A DNA stretch of 40,889 nucleotides. Origin: Candidatus Bathyarchaeota archaeon (GTDB lineage: Archaea; Thermoproteota; Bathyarchaeia; TCS64). Location: the NCBI GenBank assembly GCA_002726865.1, contig PBSW01000015.1:1-40889 (forward strand), read 5' to 3'. Both the position numbers and the translations under genes were made by a program. Positions 23,523 to 31,468 of this stretch are shown here, one piece after another. Position 1 is the stretch's first letter; every line of letters starts with the position of its first letter. The notes below the pieces were generated by a model. The model saw only the letters and a list, made by a program, of their open reading frames with translations. It made no database searches and had not been told where the DNA came from.

Positions 23523-25472
23523 TTATCGGAGATATTTTCCGAACCAGCGTATCATATGACCTAGCAGCTCCACTCTATGCTGTGGATTCCGTATTCCATG
23601 TGATTCACCAGGAAAGACAATCAGTTCAGTTTGGACGCCTAAAACCTTCAAAGCTGTGAACCACTGCTCTGCCTGCTCAATACTGCATCTGTAATCTTCA
23701 TCGGCATGAATTATCATAGTGGGGGTCTTTACTTGACCAGCGTACCTTATAGGTGACATCGATAGGTATTTCTCCTCATCCTCCCACGGTGTCCCTTCCA
23801 TGTCATAACGGCCAAAGGTCCATCCTATGTCACTAGTTCCGTGAAAGCTGTGCCAATTACTGACACACGCTTGGGGGATAGCTGCCTTGAACCTATTATC
23901 GTGGGTTATGATCCAGTTTGTCAAAAATCCACCTTGACTGATCCCGGTGACACCCAACAGGTCTGAATTGATAAATCCGTTGTTGTTTATTACGTGGTCC
24001 ACTGCGTCCATCAAGTCCTTGTACTCCTGCTCGCCATAGTGCCCGGAAGCCTCACCTTGAAACGCTTCGTTGTATCCCCCATTACCCCATTGGTTCAGGT
24101 AGAGAACCACCCATCCTTGTGCAGCTAAAACCTGAAACCTATGCATGAAGCTATAGCCGAAACAGCCGGCAGAGCCTCCTCGGATGTAAAGGATCATCGG
24201 ATATTTGTCTTTAGCATCAAAATCAGGGGGACGCATTAGCCATCCTTCGACTTTGTGCCCACCGGACGATTTAATGACAAACCTTTCATGGTCACAGATC
24301 TCAGTGCTATTCAAGTATTTTCTGTTAAAGTCTGTAACTTGTCTTCTCGTATTTTCAACCGTTACCCATAGCTCAATAGGCGATGTAGTTTTAACGACAT
24401 TGTACGCAATCTCACCGTTATCGGAAATACTCCAGTCCTCAATGCTGTGGTCTATATCTCCAATAACCATTTCGACTCCACCGCTCTCCACGGGAGTCCT
24501 GTACAGCCTGACAGCTCCCCCATAGGTCGATGTAAAGTAAACGAAATTAGAGTCACTGGACCATTGGGGGTTAGGGTTACCTCTCCATGGTTGAACATCA
24601 GAGCTGAGTTTATATCCGATATCTTGGTCAAACTCCTTTGTCAAATTCCGTGATTCACCGCCTTCTATAGGAACAAGCCAGATGTCTTGGTTGCTCCATT
24701 GGCGTCGTCGATAGTTGTGGCCAATATGAGCTATGAAATCCCCCTTCGGGGAGGGGCTGAGGGCTGTAATTACGCGAGGGCCATCAGTAATCTTTGTAGG
24801 ATCGCCGCCTTTGAGGTCTTGGATGTAGATGTATTTGTTTGTGGTAAGGTCTGCATCACCGTCAAGGTTGCTTATGAAAGCAATTTTCTCACTATCTATA
24901 CACCATTCAGCTGTATCAACACCGAAGTCTCCCTGAGTCAACTGCTGCACTTTACCGCCGTCAGAAGGTACGACAAATAAATGGTGCCTTCTTCCCTCGA
25001 TGAACCCTGAACCATTGAACTTGTACTTTAGACCAGTGATAACCCTTACATCACTACTCAGTTCATTTTCCCGAAAGGAAGATATGAATAAGATTTTTTT
25101 ACCATCCGGAGACCACCTAGGGGAGAGTACTCCGCCCTCAACATTGGTTAGTTGTTTAGCTTCCCCTCCAGAAACAGGAATCGTGAATAGTTGCGAGGAG
25201 CTTTTCCCATCGGCATTAAGTGTAGAGGTGAAAAGGATTCTTTTTTCATTTGGCGCCCACCTGGGGGATGTGTTTGAGCATCCTCTGAAGGAGAGTTGAC
25301 TAATTTCACCTTCAACGTCTGCCTTCCAAATGTTGCTCAGGTACTCGTCTTTTTCATAATCCATTTTGGAATGAACAAATACAATTGTATGTCCATCTGA
25401 AGATATCTGGGGACTCGAAACATACCTTATCTGCATAAGGTCTTTCGCTTCAACCTTTCTTTTCATCTTCAA
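23523..25472 (-). CDS. S9 family serine peptidase (acylaminoacyl-peptidase-like)
   Basis: A 649-residue prolyl oligopeptidase-family enzyme. Residues 1 to about 390 form a beta propeller with repeated WSPDG-type blades (PRWSPDGKKILF, PQWSSDSNFVYF). The alpha/beta-hydrolase domain has the nucleophile Ser512 in GISQGG, Asp593 in HADED and His625 in GESHG, all in order. The oxyanion region MILYIRGGSAGCF is present. No signal peptide, so it cleaves short or N-acylated peptides inside the cell. The ATG at 25472 or 25466 could be used. It shares an upstream region with the cupin pair to its right, from which it diverges. It gives the block a supply of free or acyl amino acids. Confidence 0.93.
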   Translation of the reverse strand: MKMKRKVEAKDLMQIRYVSSPQISSDGHTIVFVHSKMDYEKDEYLSNIWKADVEGEISQLSFRGCSNTSPRWAPNEKRILFTSTLNADGKSSSQLFTIPVSGGEAKQLTNVEGGVLSPRWSPDGKKILFISSFRENELSSDVRVITGLKYKFNGSGFIEGRRHHLFVVPSDGGKVQQLTQGDFGVDTAEWCIDSEKIAFISNLDGDADLTTNKYIYIQDLKGGDPTKITDGPRVITALSPSPKGDFIAHIGHNYRRRQWSNQDIWLVPIEGGESRNLTKEFDQDIGYKLSSDVQPWRGNPNPQWSSDSNFVYFTSTYGGAVRLYRTPVESGGVEMVIGDIDHSIEDWSISDNGEIAYNVVKTTSPIELWVTVENTRRQVTDFNRKYLNSTEICDHERFVIKSSGGHKVEGWLMRPPDFDAKDKYPMILYIRGGSAGCFGYSFMHRFQVLAAQGWVVLYLNQWGNGGYNEAFQGEASGHYGEQEYKDLMDAVDHVINNNGFINSDLLGVTGISQGGFLTNWIITHDNRFKAAIPQACVSNWHSFHGTSDIGWTFGRYDMEGTPWEDEEKYLSMSPIRYAGQVKTPTMIIHADEDYRCSIEQAEQWFTALKVLGVQTELIVFPGESHGIRNPQHRVELLGHMIRWFGKYLR

Positions 25473-25647
25473 TCTCTTCTAGCTGTTTGAACTATGTTCT
25501 ATATGTTGATATTGTTATTAGATAATTTTTTTAATTGAGTTAAATGGGAGACAACAGTAATTCAAGAGAGTTCTCCTAATTAAAAAGGATGGATGTAGGG
25601 ATATTAAGAGGGACTATAAATATGTTGAAGATAACCGAGGGTAAAAA

Positions 25648-25657
25648 GTTTTATATG
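25648..25657 (+). promoter_or_regulatory. TATA-like box for second cupin pair
   Basis: GTTTTATATG lies 32-41 bases before the ATG at 25689, followed by a repeated AAATTA stretch. Confidence 0.5.
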
Positions 25658-25688
25658 TTGATTTAAATTAAATTAAATAGAAATTAAA

Positions 25689-26459
25689 ATGCATGTGAAT
25701 ATTAATGATGTTTCTGGAACGGAGATAAGTTCAGGAACCATTGAAAGGATTCTCCTGAAAAGCAATGTGACCGCCTCAGGGGATCTCACAGTGAAACACT
25801 ATGTGATGACTGAAGGGGGACAGATAGCATACGACGAGCCATTAACGGAATATCAACATTATACCATCCAAGGAGTCGTTGCGCGAGGAGGTCCAAATGG
25901 AGACCTCGTACATGGTGACAGTGCGATATTCGTCCCTTGTAGTGACCGTTTCCCTTCTGAAGGCACCACACCAAATGCCCGTCATATTCTTGCTCATAGT
26001 GGAGAGGGTAAAGTCCGGGTGTTGACTCTGGCTCATAAGATTCCCCAGCCTAATTTCAGATGGGCGAAAGGCAGAATTAAAAACCTCTTCCAAGTCCCAC
26101 AGTATCACTCAAGTCGGCAGATGGTGGGTTATACTCAGATCTTTACTGAAGAAGAGCATGCTATCATGGGTGCCTTACGGATGCATGGTATTGACATCCA
26201 GACAAACCCTCCGGGATACAAGCTACCCGACCATAAAAACCCCGAGGAGATCCTTTACGTCCTGAGGGGGGAGGGAGAAGTTACCTCAGGAGATAACACT
26301 TACAAAGTTTCGCCGGGTTCCCTGAGCTACACACCAGAAGGAGAGGTTCATAGTATAACAAATACTCATAAGAGCTTACCTCTTCAATATCTTGCAGTAG
26401 AATTTGTTAATCAAGAAAAGATGTGGGCTGCACGTGCAGGCATGTCAATGGAGAAATAG
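25689..26459 (+). CDS. Two-domain cupin protein, paralogue 4
   Basis: A 256-residue bicupin and the best representative of the family. Domain 1 has TEYQHYTIQG and VHGDSAIFVPC; the linker has FRWAKGRIKNLFQVP and TEEEHAIMGALRMHGID; domain 2 has DHKNPEEILYVLRGEGE, then PGSLSYTPEGEVHSITNT. In domain 2 the cupin motif H-x-H-x3-E reads H-x-N-PEE, so three of four ligands (His, Glu and the motif-2 His) remain. This supports one metal site, probably in domain 2. It forms a unit with paralogue 5, three bases downstream, and shares a 32-base identical DNA stretch with it. No function can be named; bicupin isomerases and aminohydrolases are the closest ideas. Confidence 0.82.
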   Translation: MHVNINDVSGTEISSGTIERILLKSNVTASGDLTVKHYVMTEGGQIAYDEPLTEYQHYTIQGVVARGGPNGDLVHGDSAIFVPCSDRFPSEGTTPNARHILAHSGEGKVRVLTLAHKIPQPNFRWAKGRIKNLFQVPQYHSSRQMVGYTQIFTEEEHAIMGALRMHGIDIQTNPPGYKLPDHKNPEEILYVLRGEGEVTSGDNTYKVSPGSLSYTPEGEVHSITNTHKSLPLQYLAVEFVNQEKMWAARAGMSMEK

Positions 26460-26462
26460 AAA

Positions 26463-27269
26463 ATGCATGTAAATAGTTCAGATATCGAAGGCAAGGAAAT
26501 CGCACCTGGGGTTGTTGAACGAGTTCTTGTTAGACCTGACCAATCCGTGCCCCCAGGGTTCAGCGCGAGACACTACGTGTTAACCAATGGCGGGCGTGTA
26601 GTTTTCAACGAACCTATGACTGAATTTCAACACTACATCATCTCAGGCTGTGTTGTGGGCGCTCACGGAGATACTGCAATATTTATGCCGGCGGGAAACC
26701 ACAACAAGGCTCAACAGATCCAGGGAAAGAGTATCCATGGATTCAAACATGCTGGTGAGGGCGAGGCACGAATTATATCCTTAAGTCATAAGGTCCCGAG
26801 ACCTGCCTTTAGATGGGCCAAATCTAGGAAAAGGAACTTGTTCCAGATTCCAAGTCCCCACGCAGAAAGATGGGGGGCCACACAGATATTCACGGAAGAA
26901 GAACATGCTATCATGGGTGCCTTACGGATGCATGGCATCGATGTACAAACACACCCAGCAGGATATCACCACCGTGAGCACAGAAACCCGGAAGGACGCC
27001 TCCATGAGGTACTTTACTTCCTGCGAGGGACTGGCGAGGCAATAGCGGATGGGGTCACATACAAAGTTCGCCCAGGATCATTCTGCTATTCCGGAATGAG
27101 AAGGGGTAAAAGAGGCGGGGTCCATGGCATCTATAATCCTACTGACGACATCATCGAATATTTCGTTATGGAGATCACAGAACAAGACAAATCATGGACA
27201 GGTCGAGGGTTCGTTGGAGAGTCTCTAACGGGCGGATATATCTTCGATGCAGGTATCCCTGAAGAATAA
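26463..27269 (+). CDS. Two-domain cupin protein, paralogue 5
   Basis: A 268-residue bicupin that starts MHVNSSDIEG three bases after the stop of paralogue 4, with GGAG about ten bases upstream. Domain 1 has TEFQHYIISG and a short Gly loop; domain 2 has EHRNPE, a five-residue insertion (GRLHE) and then VLYFLRGTGE, and an altered motif 2, SGMRRGKRGGVHG, in place of TPEGEVHS. It is closest to paralogue 2 in its linker (FRWAKSRKRNL) and C-terminus (QDKSWTGRGF). The pairing of unequal copies mirrors the first cupin pair. Function unknown. Confidence 0.82.
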   Translation: MHVNSSDIEGKEIAPGVVERVLVRPDQSVPPGFSARHYVLTNGGRVVFNEPMTEFQHYIISGCVVGAHGDTAIFMPAGNHNKAQQIQGKSIHGFKHAGEGEARIISLSHKVPRPAFRWAKSRKRNLFQIPSPHAERWGATQIFTEEEHAIMGALRMHGIDVQTHPAGYHHREHRNPEGRLHEVLYFLRGTGEAIADGVTYKVRPGSFCYSGMRRGKRGGVHGIYNPTDDIIEYFVMEITEQDKSWTGRGFVGESLTGGYIFDAGIPEE

Positions 27270-27276
27270 ACTCCAC

Positions 27277-27303
27277 TTTTTCCTTTTTTTATACTATTTT
27301 TTA
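27277..27303 (+). terminator. T-tract terminator after second cupin pair
   Basis: Runs of five, seven and six T begin about ten bases after the stop codon. Confidence 0.6.
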
Positions 27304-27342
27304 TTTGAGTTGTTTTTAAAATAGATCTCGGAACCTCTCTCA

Positions 27343-28077
27343 CTATACGTGGATAGTTGTGTCTTTCATGAATCCACGTTCCGCTAGATCTCGATATATT
27401 CTATTTTCAGTTTCTTTATTTAACCTATAAGGGGAACTTGTTTCCCATTTTTTACGCGTTTTTGAGTGCGCAAATATTATCTCATCAGTTGGAAAGCTGT
27501 ATGTGTTTTCGTGTAAGATCGCCTCAATGGGCCATCTTACTCTCTCGGCTGGGATTTCATCAGGATAACCAATACAGAGTAGAAGAAAGGGAAGTACATT
27601 CTTTGGCACATTAAGTAATTCCGATATTCTAGGTATTGCAGTCCAGATTGACCCGACAAAACATGATGCTAACCCAAGAGCCTCTGCCGCTATTGTCATA
27701 TTTTCTGCAGCTAAGGATGCATCAATTAACCCCAGAATGAATTTACTTACAGTCTCAAACTTAGCTTCGATTCCAAGTTTCTCACTCAACTTTATATGGC
27801 GTGCATAATCTGTGCAGATGACAATCCATACCGGGGCTTCCATCATGAATTGTCGGGTAGATTGGTGGCTCACGGTAGCATCCATAATATCCGTTCTTTT
27901 TTGTTGATCAGAAATCAGGATAAAACTATAAGCCTCGACTTTACATGCGGTCGGAGCTCTTTGCCCCGCCTTAACTATTTTTTTTATATGCTCTTTTGAA
28001 ACTTTTTTGGATTTAAATTTTCTAATACTCTTTCGCTCTAAAATTTTTGTGAGGAGATGCTCAGTGTGACTCTCCAT
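27343..28077 (-). CDS. Nitroreductase-family flavoprotein
   Basis: A 244-residue FMN-dependent enzyme. The N-terminal ILERKSIRKFKSKKVS is the usual SxRxF phosphate-binding motif, followed by AGQRAPTACKVEAYSFILI; the central LIDASLAAENMTIAAEALGLASCFVG and LPFLLLCIGYPDE are also typical. Such enzymes reduce nitro groups, quinones or enones or dehalogenate aromatic rings using NAD(P)H. The C-terminal 40 residues are charged and extend beyond the usual domain. It is convergent with the second cupin pair, just as the dienoyl-CoA reductase-like flavoenzyme is convergent with the first. Confidence 0.9.
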   Translation of the reverse strand: MESHTEHLLTKILERKSIRKFKSKKVSKEHIKKIVKAGQRAPTACKVEAYSFILISDQQKRTDIMDATVSHQSTRQFMMEAPVWIVICTDYARHIKLSEKLGIEAKFETVSKFILGLIDASLAAENMTIAAEALGLASCFVGSIWTAIPRISELLNVPKNVLPFLLLCIGYPDEIPAERVRWPIEAILHENTYSFPTDEIIFAHSKTRKKWETSSPYRLNKETENRIYRDLAERGFMKDTTIHV

Positions 28078-28572
28078 TTTGATCAGAAGGGTACTATTAA
28101 AAAATCCTATTTAAATTGAATAGTGGATTAACTTGGTTGATTTAGACGTTTGGTTCTTAGGCATTCCCTTTCTTGTTAATTCCGTTTCACACATTCACCA
28201 ACATGTGGCATAAGAACAGCTTAGCAACTAGTTCCCGCGCGCATAATGATAAACAGTTATCAAGAAGACACAGACCTTCAAGTTGAGAGGGGTTAACCTC
28301 ATCCAGGGTTACCCGTAGTTTTTTCGGGCTGGGACCTCACGGTCGTGCATCAACGAGGCTCAAGGAGTGAAACCACTATAAAAGTGGAGTCTACCTGAGG
28401 TTTTGTACGAGATGTTTGGTCACAAGTTAAATCAGTTTTTAGGGTCTGCCCCTCCTTGAACTGACCGAGTGGGGGGAGATAGGGACAGGGGATATATTAC
28501 ATACATGCCAACGTGTAATAATCAAGTGTAAGTTTATGAGACTAATCTCCTTTATATAACGTCGGTGTCGAC
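28078..28572. other. Intergenic stretch with a possible structured RNA
   Basis: No protein gene with a usable start is seen. Bases 28287-28390 contain several hairpins on the plus strand: GAGG/CCTC (28287-28300), CCAG-CCCG/CGGG-CTGG (28303-28332) and CCACT/AGTGG (28373-28387). A minus-strand open segment (28187 to about 28333) reads like protein near LCLLDNCLSLCAREL but has no start codon, so a decayed gene is the alternative. No known RNA family was recognised. Confidence 0.25.
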
Positions 28573-29823
28573 TTGCCTATAAAAAATATACTAATTATAG
28601 AATATTTGTCTTCTGGTGCTTTGGTTCCAGATGAGCAGATACCAGGGAGTCTTTTAGCAGAAGGTTTCGCTATGCTTGCTTCTGTGTGCGCCGATTTTAC
28701 TACATTATTAGCTCCTAAGGGTCGAAGGGCAGTTCACACTTTATTGGATCATCGATTGAAACCATACGGGTCTATTCTAGAGGGCCATGTCTATAAATAC
28801 TTAAAACGGAAAACCCTTGAAGAGACCCTAGAAAAAATTATAGCGAAATATGATGCGACACTCATAATTGCTCCCGATGGTCCTCCGCTTTTAAATTTAC
28901 TGGAAATTGCTGAAGATGCTGGTGTAATAATAGTTGGTCCTTCTACAGCGGAAATTGAAAAGGTTAGTCCAAAAAGTCTACTTTATGAGCGATGTAATCA
29001 GCTAGATATCCTTTCTCCACCCGAATATAGAGTGCTAACTGACACAGAAAATTTTTCTACCTTTCGTAGAGAACTGGCTTTCTTACACGAGAAATGGCAT
29101 TCTCCCATAGTTATAAAGCCAGATATGGGTTGTGGCGGACAAGGGTTGTCAATAGTATTAGAAAAGAATAAAAAAAATTTAAAAATAGCTTATGAAAAAG
29201 CTAAAGTTTATGATGAAGCAATAATTCTTCAAAAAATGGTCCGTGGATCTTCCATCAGTCTAAATCTAATTGGAACTACAGATTTGCCTAAGATTTTATC
29301 TATTAATAAGCAGTTTCTGTGCCTATCATCTCCTGATGGAAATACAGAATATATAGGGGGATTGACTCCAATTGAATACGAAAAAGTTCCAGCGATTATA
29401 GAGGATATTAGGAAGTTAACGGCGGATACTGGCTATAGAGGTTATTTCGGAATTGATCTGGTAGTGGATAACAAGGGTTATTCTATTGTCGATCTGAATC
29501 CTAGGATTACTACTAGCTACACGGGGCTACGGGAAGTTTCATTAGTTAATCCTGCACAAATAATGAGAGATGTTGCTTTAGGAAACTCGCCTCCTACTCC
29601 TCGAATTGAAGGAAGTGTTCGATTTGGAAAAGTTCCTTTTCATTCCTCAACTTTGGAGTTAGCACTAGAAATTTTCGAAATGCCGGGATGCTTAAGCCCT
29701 CCATTTCATTTTACAGATAAACCTCATGCATTTTTTACAGCAAAAGGTGACGATAGTGAGGAATCCAAAAAAAAATTCTCAAAATATATACAAGATACAA
29801 AAGGTCTAATTGTATCGAGCTAA
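28573..29823 (+). CDS. ATP-grasp ligase, COG1821/MfnD-like
   Basis: A 416-residue ATP-grasp enzyme. The N-terminus (ILIIEYLSSGALVP, then EGFAMLASVCADF) resembles the COG1821 family, whose methanogen member MfnD joins glutamate to tyramine in methanofuran synthesis. The ATP-grasp core shows IVIKPDMGCGGQGLS (phosphate loop), ILQKMVRGSSISLN, and the metal-binding YFGIDLVV...IVDLNPRITTSY. Only a TTG is available at the start, with a TATATA-containing box (28551-28560) rather close to it, so the start is uncertain. Codons are clearly AT-rich compared with the flanking peptidase and oxidoreductase genes. In a non-methanogen it may make another gamma-glutamyl or peptide-like amide. Confidence 0.82.
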   Translation: MPIKNILIIEYLSSGALVPDEQIPGSLLAEGFAMLASVCADFTTLLAPKGRRAVHTLLDHRLKPYGSILEGHVYKYLKRKTLEETLEKIIAKYDATLIIAPDGPPLLNLLEIAEDAGVIIVGPSTAEIEKVSPKSLLYERCNQLDILSPPEYRVLTDTENFSTFRRELAFLHEKWHSPIVIKPDMGCGGQGLSIVLEKNKKNLKIAYEKAKVYDEAIILQKMVRGSSISLNLIGTTDLPKILSINKQFLCLSSPDGNTEYIGGLTPIEYEKVPAIIEDIRKLTADTGYRGYFGIDLVVDNKGYSIVDLNPRITTSYTGLREVSLVNPAQIMRDVALGNSPPTPRIEGSVRFGKVPFHSSTLELALEIFEMPGCLSPPFHFTDKPHAFFTAKGDDSEESKKKFSKYIQDTKGLIVSS

Positions 29824-30182
29824 ATGTTCTGAATAGAATAAATAAATGTATTTTTCGTTCTAATCATCCCTTTTAATCGTGGTCTTAGAGTATCTTGGAG
29901 TTAATACCACTATATTTTTCATTGTATTATAGGGATATAAAAAAAAGGAAGTCAAAAATATTCATGCATGAGTTTGAAAAGCGTTACAAACGCGTAATAA
30001 CGCTTGCACGCTTAAGGTTCAGTTTTCAGGGTGCGCGCTCAGAGCGATGAGAAGGATCTCAAAGATATTACTCCGGCACGATATTATTCAAAGGGGAGAG
30101 GGTAGATCTAGAATACTCCCGAGGAGTGCATCAGTATAGGCATAACACGCGAGGAAGGGAAGGCGACCATGTTCTTAATCCT
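29824..30182. other. Intergenic stretch without recognisable gene
   Basis: AT-rich DNA after the ATP-grasp gene, with A- and T-runs near 29915-29945 that could end transcription, then a short GCGTT/AACGC inverted repeat (about 29980-29994). Nothing else is supported. Confidence 0.4.
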
Positions 30183-31301
30183 CTAATCCTTAATGGGATA
30201 GAAGGTGAGCTCTCGGGTGAGCCTTGTGAGGCGCTCACATCCCCCGGCAGTGCAGACGACGGTATCTTCGACTCGGATCCCTATCTCCCCCACAATGTAA
30301 ATTCCAGGCTCAATGGTGAACGTCATCCCGGCCTCAAGTTCCAGCTCGTTTCCCTGCACAATATAAGGGCGTTCGTGCACCTGGAGACCTATACCATGGC
30401 CCAAGCGATGAATAAAGTACTCCCCACAGCCCCCGTTATCAATCACCTTACGGGCGATCGAGTCTAGTTCTCCACATGAGACCCCTGGCCTAACCGCTTT
30501 GTAGGCGATCTGATTGGCTTCATTGACGAGAGCATAGAGCTCCGCCTCGCGCGTAGAGGGCTTCCCGTAGAAGACTGTCCGAGTTAGATCCGAGGAGTAA
30601 CCATGAACATTAGTCCCTAAATCCACTAAGACGCAATCCCCTGGCTCCAATTCTCTCTCACCGGGTCGGCCGTGGGGTAGGGCGGCTCTCTCACCAAAGA
30701 GTACCCCTACAAAACCAGCTCCACCCCCATTGGACCTGATCTCGGAGGTGAGGATGCCCGCAAGTTCCCTCTCGGTCAGCCCCGTGTGCAGGTTCCCGAA
30801 GCCTACCTCGAGGGCTTTATCAGTGATTGCGCAGGCCATCCTCATCCAGTCTAGCTCCTGCTGGGACTTTACCATCCGAATCTGGCTCATGTAAGAGGTG
30901 GCATCAACAAAGAACAGTTTAGGGAGTCTTTCTATGAGCCTGTTAATCCATCCCCATGGGGCGTCCTCATTAATGGCCACCACGGCGTCTTCTAAATCTA
31001 GGCGCTCGAAGTTCTCGGCTAAAATCTCCACAGGGTCCTCGTGCTCCAACCAGAGGTCCACATCAGTTATCCATGATTTCTGGCCCCGGAGTTCTGCTTC
31101 CAGCTGATTAACAACCAGAACAGGGTTCCCGCTGAAGGGGATGAGGGCAGCCGCGAGCCGCTCGCTTGGCCCTATAGAAAAACCGGTATAGTAGCCTATA
31201 TCTGCTCCAGGGAATAGGAGCAGTGCATCTGCGCCCCTCGTGTTCAGAATATCAAGGGCCTCGTCTGCCTTCTCTTTGTGGAAGTCAGTCATTGCGATCA
31301 A
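30183..31301 (-). CDS. Xaa-Pro dipeptidase-like M24 metallopeptidase, intact site
   Basis: A 372-residue prolidase-family aminopeptidase. All five metal ligands are in place: Asp227 (LVDLG), Asp238 (YSSDLTR), His302 (LGHGIGL), Glu331 (FTIEPG) and Glu345 (IRVEDTV). The substrate-side His motif VHERP is also present. The N-terminal creatinase/prolidase domain spans about 1-135. It should cleave Xaa-Pro bonds in the cytoplasm and so completes peptide breakdown after the S9 enzyme. It is a useful contrast to the two M24 proteins at 9944-12286, which have lost three of five ligands. Either ATG at 31301 or 31292 may be used. Higher GC than the ATP-grasp gene beside it. Confidence 0.93.
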   Translation of the reverse strand: MIAMTDFHKEKADEALDILNTRGADALLLFPGADIGYYTGFSIGPSERLAAALIPFSGNPVLVVNQLEAELRGQKSWITDVDLWLEHEDPVEILAENFERLDLEDAVVAINEDAPWGWINRLIERLPKLFFVDATSYMSQIRMVKSQQELDWMRMACAITDKALEVGFGNLHTGLTERELAGILTSEIRSNGGGAGFVGVLFGERAALPHGRPGERELEPGDCVLVDLGTNVHGYSSDLTRTVFYGKPSTREAELYALVNEANQIAYKAVRPGVSCGELDSIARKVIDNGGCGEYFIHRLGHGIGLQVHERPYIVQGNELELEAGMTFTIEPGIYIVGEIGIRVEDTVVCTAGGCERLTRLTRELTFYPIKD

Positions 31302-31437
31302 GATTCAGATAGTGTGCTCGCTAATATGAGTTCGCCCCTTCGGGGAACATTGAATGTAGACTAGCCTTGGAGGTACTTTGATTCCACCGCGTATGAAAAG
31401 AAGAAAACAAAGGGGCAACGACAACGTTTCCGATTTT

Positions 31438-31447
31438 GTTAAATAAG
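31438..31447 (+). promoter_or_regulatory. TATA-like box for glycosyltransferase
   Basis: GTTAAATAAG lies 22-31 bases before the ATG at 31469, so the frame's earlier TTG at 31436 cannot be the start. Confidence 0.6.
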
Positions 31448-31468
31448 ATTTTTTTCCATCCATTAAGG

